NCBI RefSeq assembly: GCF_020709055.1
Contig: NZ_JAJFCK010000012.1
Span: 1 to 64,000 of the forward strand
DNA from: Ruminococcus callidus
GTDB taxonomy: Bacteria > Bacillota > Clostridia > Oscillospirales > Ruminococcaceae
Length of the DNA stretch: 64,000 nucleotides
Reading direction: 5' to 3'
Shown in pieces: positions 25,906 through 33,885 of the stretch. The notes under the pieces were generated by a model. The model was not told the origin of the DNA. It saw only the letters and a list, made by a program, of their open reading frames with translations, and made no database searches. The position numbers and the translations under genes are program-made. How positions within the stretch are numbered: the stretch's first letter is position 1; each line of letters begins with the position of its first letter.

Positions 25906-26526
25906 ATGACGGGGTGGCTGATTGCGCTGGGAATCATACTGCTGTTGCTGTGCCTGCTGCTGATGCCCTTTGTGCTGCGTGTGGAGTACGACGAAACACG
26001 GGACATTTTCCAGTGGAAACTGTCCTGGTTTTGCATTCCGCTGCTGCGGAGCGACCGAAAAAAAGCGCAGCGCAAAAAGAAATCCGGTGCGCCAAAGCAA
26101 AAGAAACCGGCGGGTGACAGCGCATCACGTGGGAAAAAGCTGCGGCGGATGTGGAAACAGTTTCACGGAAAGCTCTCTGATCTGCCGAAATCGCTGCGCT
26201 GGCTCTGGAAGGGCATGTCCATTCGGGGGCTGGTCATCGGGGCACGTGTGGGGCGGTTTGATGCCAAGGCGTGCGCCATTGCCTACGGCGTGACCAACAT
26301 GCTGGTGTTTCAGGCGCTGGGGCTGCTGAAAAGCTGCCTGCGGGTGCACGAAAAACAAATCGTGGTGCAGAGCGCATTCGGCAGGGAGAAGACGGATTGG
26401 GTGGTGCGCGGACGGCTGCTGGTTTGTCCGCTGGCAGCGTTGGCTGCGCTGCTGAGTCTGGCGCTTTCCTTTGGCGCACGGTCAAAAGAAGAACAGGGCG
26501 TTTCCAAGGACGCCAAAAAACAATAA
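25906..26526 (+). CDS. DUF2953 domain protein
   Basis: 206 aa. One N-terminal helix (WLIALGIILLLLCLLLMPFVL), a long Lys/Arg-rich stretch (residues about 48-85) and a C-terminal hydrophobic segment. This arrangement directly before the ytfJ gene is typical of DUF2953 proteins in spore-forming Firmicutes; the function is unknown. ATG at 25906 follows AGGAGGTTGTGCTGC. Confidence 0.75.
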   Translation: MTGWLIALGIILLLLCLLLMPFVLRVEYDETRDIFQWKLSWFCIPLLRSDRKKAQRKKKSGAPKQKKPAGDSASRGKKLRRMWKQFHGKLSDLPKSLRWLWKGMSIRGLVIGARVGRFDAKACAIAYGVTNMLVFQALGLLKSCLRVHEKQIVVQSAFGREKTDWVVRGRLLVCPLAALAALLSLALSFGARSKEEQGVSKDAKKQ

Positions 26527-26542
26527 ACGGAGGGAAACTGTC

Positions 26543-26971
26543 ATGCAGGAAAAACATCAGATTCAGGATCTCATGGGTGTGACCATGGAGAAAATACGGG
26601 ACATGGTGGACGTTCAGACCATCATTGGCGATCCCATTGTCGTATCCGATACCGTGACCATTATTCCGGTTTCCAAGGTCTCTTATGGCTTTGCATCCGG
26701 CGGTTCTGACCTGCCGGCGAAGAGCACACCGAAGGATCTGTTCGGCGGCGGTGCCGGTGCCGGCGTTTCCATTCAGCCGGTGGCGTTTCTGGTGGTGCAG
26801 GAGGACAGCGTGCGTCTGCTTCAGATGGACGAGAGCGATGACCTTCTGGGAAGCGCCATTCGCTCGGTGCCGGGTGTTGTGGAACAGATCGGCGGTATTT
26901 TTAAACGTGGCTCGAAGAAGCCGGCAGAAACCGCAGCGGAAACTGCGGCAGCAGAGGAGAAGAAGGACTAA
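26543..26971 (+). CDS. ytfJ: GerW/YtfJ family sporulation protein
   Basis: 142 aa. VTIIPVSKVSYGFASGGSDL and GGGAGAGVSIQPVAFLVV are the conserved core of the GerW (YtfJ) family. In Bacillus this family is linked to spore germination. The C-terminal tail is Ala/Glu/Lys-rich. Start follows CGGAGGGAAACTGTC, 16 bases after the DUF2953 gene. Presence does not prove that this organism sporulates. Confidence 0.9.
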   Translation: MQEKHQIQDLMGVTMEKIRDMVDVQTIIGDPIVVSDTVTIIPVSKVSYGFASGGSDLPAKSTPKDLFGGGAGAGVSIQPVAFLVVQEDSVRLLQMDESDDLLGSAIRSVPGVVEQIGGIFKRGSKKPAETAAETAAAEEKKD

Positions 26972-27091
26972 GACTCGGTTCTAATCCTGTGACATCGTGC
27001 ATATGCTCTTACCAAAGGCAGCGTCGCACAGAGTCCGTCTGAGGGCTTTGTGCGGTGTGATTCAAAACTTTTTGGGAACGGAGCGAGGACG

Positions 27092-28264
27092 ATGCAGAAA
27101 CGAATCATCCAATGGGTTGCAGCAGGACTGGCAGCGGTGATTGCCATAGGAAGTCTGGCAGGCGCTTTTCTGTCCTGCAGTGCGGCGGAGCAGCCGGAGG
27201 TATCGGCGGTTTCCAGCGTGCTGATGGAAGCCGTGACCGGCGAGGTGCTCTACGAGAAGAACGCACGGGAGCCACGTCCCATGGCGAGCACGACGAAAAT
27301 CATGTCGGCGCTGCTCTGTCTGGAGAGCGGCGATCTGGACACAGAGTTCACCGTTGATTCGCAGGCGATTCAGGTGGAGGGCTCCTCCATGGGATTGGTG
27401 GAGGGGGACACAGTCACCAAGCGTGCCCTGTGTTATGGCATGCTGCTGCCCTCCGGCAACGATGCCGCCGGTGCAGCTGCTGTGCGGGTTGCCGGAAGTA
27501 TCCCCGCTTTTGTGGCGCAGATGAACGAGCGTGCTACTGCGCTGGGCCTGACGCAGACGCATTTTGTGACACCCTCCGGACTGCACGACGATGACCACTA
27601 TTCCACCGCCTGTGATATGGCGGTGCTTGCTGCATCAGCACTGCAAAACGAGAACTTTCGGGAGATCTGCGCCCAGTCTTCGGCGCAGGTCTGCTTTGGC
27701 AATCCGCCATACCAGCGCTGGCTGAAAAACAGCAATAAGCTGCTGACCATGGATGAGAGCGTCATCGGCGTAAAGACAGGCTTTACCGACGAGGCCGGAC
27801 GCTGTCTGGTATCGGCAGCGGAGCGAAACGGCGTGACCCTGATTTGCGTCACACTGGCAGATCCCAACGACTGGCAGGATCACCTGTCTCTGTACGACTG
27901 GGGCTTTTCGCAGGTGACACCGGCGGAGGTGTCTCTGCCGGAGGACTGGCGCATGCCGGTCGCCGGCGGTACAGCACAGGAAGTGGCGCTGCAATCGGAG
28001 GAGAAGCTCACCGTGGGCACGGCAGACGGCAGCATGCCGCAGCTGGAATACCAGCTGGAAACAGCGCCGTTCCTCTATGCGCCGGTGTCTGCCGGGCAGA
28101 GTGCGGGAACATGGCGTGCCATGCTGAACGGGCGGGAAGTCGCCCACGGGAAGCTCTGCGCAGCGGAAACCGTGGCGTACCGGCAGCCCGTGGAAAAACG
28201 GACGGCGCACCGTGCATTTCCCGTGCGGATTTGGAAACGAATACAATCATTTTTTCAGAAATAG
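27092..28264 (+). CDS. dacF: D-alanyl-D-alanine carboxypeptidase (DacF type)
   Basis: 390 aa low-molecular-weight penicillin-binding protein that trims peptidoglycan pentapeptides outside the cell. Signal peptide in residues 1-31. The three active-site motifs are STTK (66-69), SGN (121-123) and KTG (228-230). A C-terminal PBP5-like beta domain and a basic amphipathic end (WKRIQSFF) may touch the membrane. Start at 27092 follows GAGCGAGGACG. The 120 bases upstream show no clear promoter, so it may be read from the scpAB-ytfJ operon. Confidence 0.93.
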   Translation: MQKRIIQWVAAGLAAVIAIGSLAGAFLSCSAAEQPEVSAVSSVLMEAVTGEVLYEKNAREPRPMASTTKIMSALLCLESGDLDTEFTVDSQAIQVEGSSMGLVEGDTVTKRALCYGMLLPSGNDAAGAAAVRVAGSIPAFVAQMNERATALGLTQTHFVTPSGLHDDDHYSTACDMAVLAASALQNENFREICAQSSAQVCFGNPPYQRWLKNSNKLLTMDESVIGVKTGFTDEAGRCLVSAAERNGVTLICVTLADPNDWQDHLSLYDWGFSQVTPAEVSLPEDWRMPVAGGTAQEVALQSEEKLTVGTADGSMPQLEYQLETAPFLYAPVSAGQSAGTWRAMLNGREVAHGKLCAAETVAYRQPVEKRTAHRAFPVRIWKRIQSFFQK

Positions 28265-28273
28265 GAGTTTAAT

Positions 28274-29101
28274 GTGGAAAAAATCAGAATCCAGAAATTG
28301 CTGGCAGATGCAGGATACTGTTCCCGCCGTAAGGCGGAGGAGCTGATCTCCGGCGGAAAAATCAAAGTAAACGGCCATCCGGTCAAGCTGGGGGACAAGG
28401 CGACAGCTGCCGATCTGATCACGGTCAACGGCGAGCGTGTCTACCTGCCACGAAAGAAAACCTACCGCTATCTCATGCTGCACAAGCCCAGAGGCTATGT
28501 GACGACGACCTCGGACGAACTGGATCGCCGCTGTGTCATGGATCTGCTGGAGGATGTGGAGGAGCGTGTCTACCCCATTGGCCGTCTGGACAAGGATTCC
28601 GAGGGCCTGCTGCTGCTCACTAACGACGGCACGTTTGCCAACGGCATCATGCACCCCAGCCGGCATATTAGTAAGACCTACCGTGTGACAGTACGGCCGG
28701 ATGTCACCGAAGAACAGCTGGTCACCCTCTCTCAGGGCATGGAGCTGGATGGAAAGATGACCATGCCGGCAACGGTGGTGGTAAAGACCAAGGAGCCGGG
28801 GCGTGTGGTACTGCTCATGACCATTCAGGAGGGCAGAAACCGTCAGATTCGCCGGATGTGCGAGGCAGTCGGGCTGGAAGTGGCACGTCTGCGCCGCATC
28901 AGCGTCGGGCCGGTAAAACTCGGTATGCTGAAGCCGGGTACATACCGTGACCTGACACCGGACGAACTGCGTGCTCTGCGCAACGCCATCGGAAAGGGTG
29001 AGGCAGACGGTGCAAAGCCTAAGCCGGCGAAGTCCAAACCCAGAACTGCCGGCGCAAGATCCAAATCGGGGAACCCCAACAAACCCAGAAATCGGCGGTA
29101 A
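28274..29101 (+). CDS. rluB: RsuA/RluB-type pseudouridine synthase
   Basis: 275 aa. N-terminal S4 domain (IRIQKLLADAGYCSRRKAEELI), then the catalytic domain with GRLDKDSEGLLLLTNDG, where the Asp is the nucleophile, and NRQIRRMCEAVG near the end. The C-terminus is a Lys/Pro/Ser-rich tail of about 35 residues. Isomerises a uridine in 23S (RluB) or possibly 16S rRNA; the exact site is inferred from family and position. Start is GTG at 28274 with GGAG upstream. Confidence 0.92.
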   Translation: MEKIRIQKLLADAGYCSRRKAEELISGGKIKVNGHPVKLGDKATAADLITVNGERVYLPRKKTYRYLMLHKPRGYVTTTSDELDRRCVMDLLEDVEERVYPIGRLDKDSEGLLLLTNDGTFANGIMHPSRHISKTYRVTVRPDVTEEQLVTLSQGMELDGKMTMPATVVVKTKEPGRVVLLMTIQEGRNRQIRRMCEAVGLEVARLRRISVGPVKLGMLKPGTYRDLTPDELRALRNAIGKGEADGAKPKPAKSKPRTAGARSKSGNPNKPRNRR

Positions 29102-29130
29102 CCGCTGTTTTTTAGAAAGGAGGACAAGCG

Positions 29131-30078
29131 ATGCCAATTTGTATTTCTCCCCAGCTGCCGGCGTTTCAGACGCTGGCGGAGGAAAATATTTTTGTGATGG
29201 ACGCAGATCGTGCAGTACATCAGGATATCCGTCCTCTGCGCGTTCTTGTGCTCAATCTCATGCCGAAAAAAATTGTGACGGAATGTCAGTTCCTGCGGCT
29301 GCTCAGCAATACGCCGCTTCAGGTGAACGTGGAATTTCTGCACGTGTCCAGCCATATCAGCAAGAACACTTCGCAAAATCATCTGTCCACATTTTACCGC
29401 ACGTTCTCGGAGATTCAGGATCAGTATTATGATGGCTGCATCATCACCGGTGCGCCGGTAGAACATCTGAAATTTGAGGATGTGGACTACTGGAACGAGA
29501 TCTGCGAGATTATGGAGTGGACGAAGCACCATGTCTTTTCCACCATGCACATCTGCTGGGCAGCGCTGGCAGGGCTGTACTACCATTTCGATGTGCCGAA
29601 ATACGACCTGCCTCAGAAGATGTTCGGTGTCTTTCCGCAGAAAGTGCTGGCACCGCACTGCCAGCTGCTCCGTGGCTTCAACGATGTGTTCCATGCCCCT
29701 CATTCCCGTCATGCCGAAGTGCATCGGGAGGACATTGAGAAAGTGCCGCACCTGCGGATCCTAACGGAATCGGAGCTGTCCGGTGTGCACATTGTTGCCA
29801 ACAAAAACGGCAGACAGTATTTTATCACGGGACACTCGGAGTATGATCGGGATACCCTGAAAGAGGAGTATTTCCGAGATCGGGAAAAGGGTGCAGAGAT
29901 CGCCGTGCCCTACGGTTATTTCCCCGACGACGACCCCGCAAAGGAACCGCATTTCAGCTGGGGATGCAGCGCAAATCTGCTGTTTTCCAACTGGATCAAC
30001 CACTGTGTATACCAGCTGACGCCGTATGATCTGACGGCGCTGGAACTGTACAATTGGGAGTGGGAAGCAGGACTTTGA
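29131..30078 (+). CDS. metA: Homoserine O-acetyltransferase, MetA fold
   Basis: 315 aa enzyme of methionine synthesis. Catalytic Cys142 lies in STMHICWAA. Position 111 is Glu (GAPVEHLKFEDV). In this family Glu111 is known to select acetyl-CoA while Gly selects succinyl-CoA, so acetylation is predicted despite common annotation as succinyltransferase. Start at 29131 follows GAAAGGAGGACAAGCG. It follows rluB by 29 bases and has no visible SAM riboswitch. A strong terminator follows. Confidence 0.95.
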   Translation: MPICISPQLPAFQTLAEENIFVMDADRAVHQDIRPLRVLVLNLMPKKIVTECQFLRLLSNTPLQVNVEFLHVSSHISKNTSQNHLSTFYRTFSEIQDQYYDGCIITGAPVEHLKFEDVDYWNEICEIMEWTKHHVFSTMHICWAALAGLYYHFDVPKYDLPQKMFGVFPQKVLAPHCQLLRGFNDVFHAPHSRHAEVHREDIEKVPHLRILTESELSGVHIVANKNGRQYFITGHSEYDRDTLKEEYFRDREKGAEIAVPYGYFPDDDPAKEPHFSWGCSANLLFSNWINHCVYQLTPYDLTALELYNWEWEAGL

Positions 30079-30103
30079 GCGTCTGCGGTATCTGCTGAAA
30101 AAT

Positions 30104-30147
30104 AAAACCCCGTCTGCACTGGAGCCTTGGTGCAGACGGGGTTTTTG
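30104..30147 (+). terminator. metA terminator
   Basis: AAACCCCGTCTGCA pairs with TGCAGACGGGGTTTTT. It also lies at the 3' side of the converging permease gene. Confidence 0.9.
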
Positions 30148-30172
30148 TCTCATAATGCGGTCTAACGATTTC

Positions 30173-31426
30173 TTAGAGGTATGTCAGGAACTGGGATGCC
30201 AGAACCACCAGAACCAGTGCAATCGGATAAGTTGCAGCGTAAGCACTTGCAACATTTGGGGTACCGCTGGTGTTGATCAGCGCACCCAGCGCCGGTGTGC
30301 TGGTCATACCGCCGGTGATGGAACCGAGGTTGTTGAACAGGCTCAGCTTCAGCACCTTCTTTGCCAGGAAGAAGCCGATGAACAGCGGAATGGTGGTCAT
30401 CAGTGCGCCCCACAGGAACAGCAGCGGGCCGTACTTTTGCAGCGTTTCTACGAAACCAGCACCGCCGTCAACGCCGGCACCGATGAGGAACAGAACCAGT
30501 CCCCACTCCTGAAAGACTTCCAGCAGGTGCTTGTTGACCTTCAGGCTCAGCTTGCCGATTCTGCCGAAGTGGCCGAAAATCAGACCCATGATCAGCGGAC
30601 CGCCGGTAGTGCCCAGATTGAAGGAGCCTGCGCCCAGCGGAATGTTGATGCAGCCCAGAATGGCACCAGTCAGAACGGTCAGGGCAAATGCACCCAGACC
30701 GAATTTGTCCATTTCAAACAGCTTTTTCTGCTTCAGCGGACTTTCTTCGCCAGTGTCTACAGAAGTCAGCTTTGCACGCTCTTCTGCCATGTTTGCCTTT
30801 AGAACCTTCGGCACGATCTGAACGAACAGAACTACGCCGATAACGCCGAACGGGTAGGCAACAGCGTGGCCGACTGCGATCTCCTTAAAGACCGGACTGC
30901 TCTCGCCGATGGCCTCCTGTGCAGCGGCAAATGCCGGCGTACTGGTCAGCGCACCGGACAGCAGGCCAACGCTCATTGCTGAGTTCATTTCCGGAACCAG
31001 CAGCGTCACAGCTGCGCAGACAGCTGCGCCGGAGAGGATGATGACAGCGCCCAGAAGCACATAGGACTTTGCGTTCTTCTTCAGGTTCTTGAAGAACGTG
31101 GGACCGGCGATCAGTCCGACGGATGTGACAAACAGGATCAGACCAAAGCTCTGGATTAACTTAAAGTAGAAGTTGACGGCATCCACTGCCTCGGTGTCTG
31201 CCACCCATGCGGCAATGCCGTTGTCGCCGAATGCCACGCCCTTGAAATGGCCGACAAACAGAGCAACCAGGAAAATTGCGGCGGTTCCCAGAGAAACGCC
31301 CTTGATGGTGATTTTGCCCAGCAGGTATCCCACCACGATAATGGCGAAGACAAAGAACAGGACAATGACAATGGATGACATGCTAAACAGATGCGTCCCT
31401 GCCACTTCAAATAGTTTTAGATGCAT
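30173..31426 (-). CDS. AspT/YidE-type permease
   Basis: 417 aa membrane protein with about 10-12 helices in two related halves. Each half carries the family repeat TSTPA (GALTSTPAFAAA near residue 160, GGMTSTPALGAL near 380). This is the duplicated AspT/YidE/YbjL transporter fold, known for aspartate:alanine exchange and related anion exchange; the substrate here is unknown. The cytoplasmic TrkA-C domains of long members are absent. Start at 31426 (MHLKLFEVAG) follows AGAGGAGAGAATCTGTTTC. It has its own promoter and a 200-nt highly structured leader. Confidence 0.85.
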   Translation of the reverse strand: MHLKLFEVAGTHLFSMSSIVIVLFFVFAIIVVGYLLGKITIKGVSLGTAAIFLVALFVGHFKGVAFGDNGIAAWVADTEAVDAVNFYFKLIQSFGLILFVTSVGLIAGPTFFKNLKKNAKSYVLLGAVIILSGAAVCAAVTLLVPEMNSAMSVGLLSGALTSTPAFAAAQEAIGESSPVFKEIAVGHAVAYPFGVIGVVLFVQIVPKVLKANMAEERAKLTSVDTGEESPLKQKKLFEMDKFGLGAFALTVLTGAILGCINIPLGAGSFNLGTTGGPLIMGLIFGHFGRIGKLSLKVNKHLLEVFQEWGLVLFLIGAGVDGGAGFVETLQKYGPLLFLWGALMTTIPLFIGFFLAKKVLKLSLFNNLGSITGGMTSTPALGALINTSGTPNVASAYAATYPIALVLVVLASQFLTYL

Positions 31427-31638
31427 GAAACAGATTCTCTCCTCTTTTTTTGTTGGGTACACAAGCGGCTCTCACAGGATGTTCCGAGGGCATGTATACG
31501 CTCGGAACATCCTGATGTTTGTGTACGGGATGGCTTGGAATGCTGCACATAGGTTCACGCACCGCTGCGCTCCAAACATAGCGTACATCTGGAGCGTGGC
31601 GGTGTGTATAAGAAGTATGCTGCTTTTCATTCCATAAT
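31427..31638 (-). promoter_or_regulatory. Structured 5' leader of the permease gene
   Basis: Read on the minus strand, an outer TGGAATG/CATTCCA stem encloses a CACCGC..CGCTCCA hairpin (31559-31603 on plus). A second domain is closed by GTACACAA/TTGTGTAC and contains a 14-bp perfect stem CAGGATGTTCCGAG/CTCGGAACATCCTG (31478-31517). The two loops contain TACG and CGTA, which could pair. The domain ends about 20 bases before the start codon. No known riboswitch was recognised. Confidence 0.6.
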
Positions 31639-31644
31639 ATTATC

Positions 31645-31673
31645 ATTATACCGGAATTTTTTTACCTTGTCAA
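31645..31673 (-). promoter_or_regulatory. Promoter of the permease gene
   Basis: Minus strand TTGACA, 17 bases, TATAAT. Transcription would start immediately before the structured leader. Confidence 0.8.
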
Positions 31674-31790
31674 TATTTGTGGTATCATCCAGCGAAAAAA
31701 TGTGAAAATCAAACAAGAGGAAAATCAGAACTTTTTTTCTTTTTGCATGAAGTGTCAAAAATGCCGAGTGCTTTTGAAATGCATCCGGCA

Positions 31791-32501
31791 TCAGCTGTCC
31801 TCCTGCGCTGGTGTTGTGGTGGCAGCTGCTGCCGTGACGACCGCAGCACCACGGCTTTTCAGCAGTTCTGCGCAGCGGTTCATGGTGCTCCCTGTGGTGA
31901 GGACATCGTCGCACAGCAGGATGCGGTATCCGGTCAGGTCAGCGGTCTGCGGGATCTGGAAGTGTCCGGTGTTGGCAGCACGTTCTTTGGCGGAGAGGGT
32001 GTGCTGTGCTGCGCCGGTTCCCGTGTCCTCCAGCAGATCGGCACGCAGGGGAATGCCGGTGGCGGAGGACATCTCCCGTGCGATCTCCTCCGCCGGATTG
32101 AAGAACCGCTTTTTCTTTTTGCGCTTTGCCATGGGAACCGGAACGATCAGATCATAGGCGAGCAGCTCCGGATCAGCGATGACCATTCTGCCCAGCGCCT
32201 CCCCACAGGCGTAGGCAAAGTTTTTGCTCTCGGCACGCTTGAGGGAGAGGATTCCGCTGCGTGCCGGCTCCTGATACAGTGCAGCAGCAATGGCGTGGTC
32301 ATAGGCAAGTCCTCTCTCGCAGAAACAGCTCTCCACCGGCTTTCCGCAGCCGGGACAAAACGTGTCCGGCGGAAGCTGGAACAGCGTCTGGCACATGTCA
32401 CACAGATAACGGTTCCAAGGAATTTTCCGGTGGCAGCAGGGACACTGGTTGGGGTAGAGCAGATCCAGCAGAAACAGCTGGATTTTCCGGCGCTTTTTCA
32501 T
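31791..32501 (-). CDS. comF: ComF family phosphoribosyltransferase-like protein
   Basis: 236 aa. An N-terminal zinc-finger region has CPCC, CDMC, CPGC and CFC cysteines. It is followed by a type I phosphoribosyltransferase domain with the PRPP loop ILLCDDVLTTGST near residue 198. In Bacillus ComFC aids uptake of transforming DNA. Start at 32501 follows AGGAAGTGCGAATGCC. Promoter TTGTCA-17-TATAAT at 32528-32556 on the minus strand, just after the upstream gene. Confidence 0.9.
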   Translation of the reverse strand: MKKRRKIQLFLLDLLYPNQCPCCHRKIPWNRYLCDMCQTLFQLPPDTFCPGCGKPVESCFCERGLAYDHAIAAALYQEPARSGILSLKRAESKNFAYACGEALGRMVIADPELLAYDLIVPVPMAKRKKKKRFFNPAEEIAREMSSATGIPLRADLLEDTGTGAAQHTLSAKERAANTGHFQIPQTADLTGYRILLCDDVLTTGSTMNRCAELLKSRGAAVVTAAAATTTPAQEDS

Positions 32502-32527
32502 GGCATTCGCACTTCCTTTCTGCTCCT

Positions 32528-32556
32528 ATTATAGCACGGCCGGCACTGCCTGACAA
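32528..32556 (-). promoter_or_regulatory. comF promoter
   Basis: Minus strand TTGTCA, 17 bases, TATAAT, between the stop of the secreted-protein gene and comF. Confidence 0.6.
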
Positions 32557-32563
32557 GATGCAG

Positions 32564-33421
32564 TCAGTTGCTTTCCGGAATGCGGGCGATTTCGGCGATG
32601 TTTCCCGCCAGTTCGGCGTAGACGGAAACCGTTCCCGCCTGCTGTGCCTCCGCAGACAGCATGGGCGTGTCCACAATAAATTCCAGCACATTGGCACCGC
32701 TTCCGCAGGCACGGTACCGGCGTGTGCTGTCAGTGTGGCAGTCCGCCTTGACATCGCCAACGGTGACGGTAAACTGCGCACCGCTGTCCAGCGTCACCTG
32801 AAACCGTTCCCCGCAGCCCTCGTTTAGCCAGCCTGTCCCCATGGCGACCAGATAGTCCTCGCCCAGACGGCGCAGCCCCTGGTCATCCGTCCATGCGGAC
32901 TGCTGGAGCTGGTACTGCCGGGAGGCAGTGTCGGTGATAGTACGATAGTCCATGTACGCCTTGAACCACGTTTCCTGTGCTCCCAGCAGTGTCTGTGCCT
33001 CGATGGGCTGCAATTCCAGCGCTGCGGCGGCAGTCTCTGTTGCCGCCGGAACGGTTTCTGTGACTGTCGGTTCTGACGGAATCTCGGCGGAACTTTCGCA
33101 CGCTGCGGCTTGTACCATTTCTGCGGTGCAGACGAGCTCTGTGTGCGGAATGGGGGCAGTAGTGGTGAGTGCCGTTGTCTGCGCCGGAGCGGTCGTTTCC
33201 ACGGCCGGTGCAGCAGTTGTGGAAACAGCGCTTGTCACGGACTGAGACTGTGCCGTAACAGCCGCCGTGGCGGTCTGTCTGGCGGTGGCTGCGGCGGATA
33301 ATGCGGGTTGCGGCGGGACAGCGTGCTGGGAGATTCGCTCCCACTGAGGAATCTGGCAGCAGAGAGCAGTGCCAAAAATGCCGGCAAACAGCAGACAGGT
33401 GAACTGGTGAAAATGCAGCAT
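32564..33421 (-). CDS. Secreted protein with Ala/Thr-rich linker and 3D/RlpA-like domain
   Basis: 285 aa. A hydrophobic N-terminus (MLHFHQFTCLLFAGIFGTALC) acts as signal or anchor. A low-complexity Ala/Thr/Pro/Glu linker covers residues about 35-140. The C-terminal domain (about 150-285) has YRTITDTASRQYQL, DDQGLRRLGEDYLVAMGTG and VGDVKADCHTD. This resembles the double-psi beta-barrel 3D domain of cell-wall active proteins. The assignment is by eye. Start at 33421 follows GGAGGTACAT. Divergent from the trp operon. Confidence 0.65.
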   Translation of the reverse strand: MLHFHQFTCLLFAGIFGTALCCQIPQWERISQHAVPPQPALSAAATARQTATAAVTAQSQSVTSAVSTTAAPAVETTAPAQTTALTTTAPIPHTELVCTAEMVQAAACESSAEIPSEPTVTETVPAATETAAAALELQPIEAQTLLGAQETWFKAYMDYRTITDTASRQYQLQQSAWTDDQGLRRLGEDYLVAMGTGWLNEGCGERFQVTLDSGAQFTVTVGDVKADCHTDSTRRYRACGSGANVLEFIVDTPMLSAEAQQAGTVSVYAELAGNIAEIARIPESN

Positions 33422-33530
33422 ATGTACCTCCTGTTCCTTGAAAAAACGATGGAATTTGTACGAATTAACAAAAACGTGATGCCATTCCATGTGCAAATCG
33501 CCGAAATTCTGAGGAAATCCTCGAAAGCGC

Positions 33531-33862
33531 TTGACAGTGCCGGAAGTTTTGCGTATACTAAACTTAGTGAAATTCCATGAGCAAAAGTAAGTAACCTGCA
33601 AGACGGCAGCACAGAGAGTCGGGGATGGTGTGATCCCGATGTGTACGAGGTGTGGTGAATGGGTTTGTGAGAAGCGTGGCAAACGGATGGCAGCATCCCA
33701 GTAGTCATTGCCGCAGCTCCTGCGTTATCGGGAGAGGATATATCCGGCATGACCGGCGTATCTGTGAGAGGGAGATAGAATAGTTATCTCTGAAGTTGGG
33801 TGGCAACACGTAGATGTATCAGTCTGACGTCCCATAGTATGGGGACGTCAGGCTTTTTTTAT
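33531..33862 (+). promoter_or_regulatory. trp operon promoter and T-box leader (tryptophan type)
   Basis: Promoter TTGACA (33531-33536), 17 bases, TATACT (33554-33559). Stem I shows AGAGAGTCGGGGATGGTGTGATCCC, then a TGG codon at 33653-33655 as candidate specifier. The T-box GTTGGGTGGCAACACG is at 33795-33810. The terminator stem TGACGTCCC/GGGACGTCA with a run of T residues ends near 33860. Uncharged tRNA-Trp would switch on the operon. Confidence 0.9.
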
Positions 33863-33885
33863 TTTATGCAAAAGGAGCGAGTCAT

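Noticed and set aside
26972-27091. Promoter or riboswitch before dacF
   Set aside because: I found no convincing -35/-10 pair or conserved RNA motif in this gap.
29102-29130. SAM riboswitch before metA
   Set aside because: The gap to rluB is only 29 bases, too short for any SAM-sensing leader.
31407-31646. 79-codon minus-strand frame upstream of the permease
   Set aside because: It lies entirely over the palindromic leader stems and lacks a ribosome site. The RNA structure explains the sequence better.
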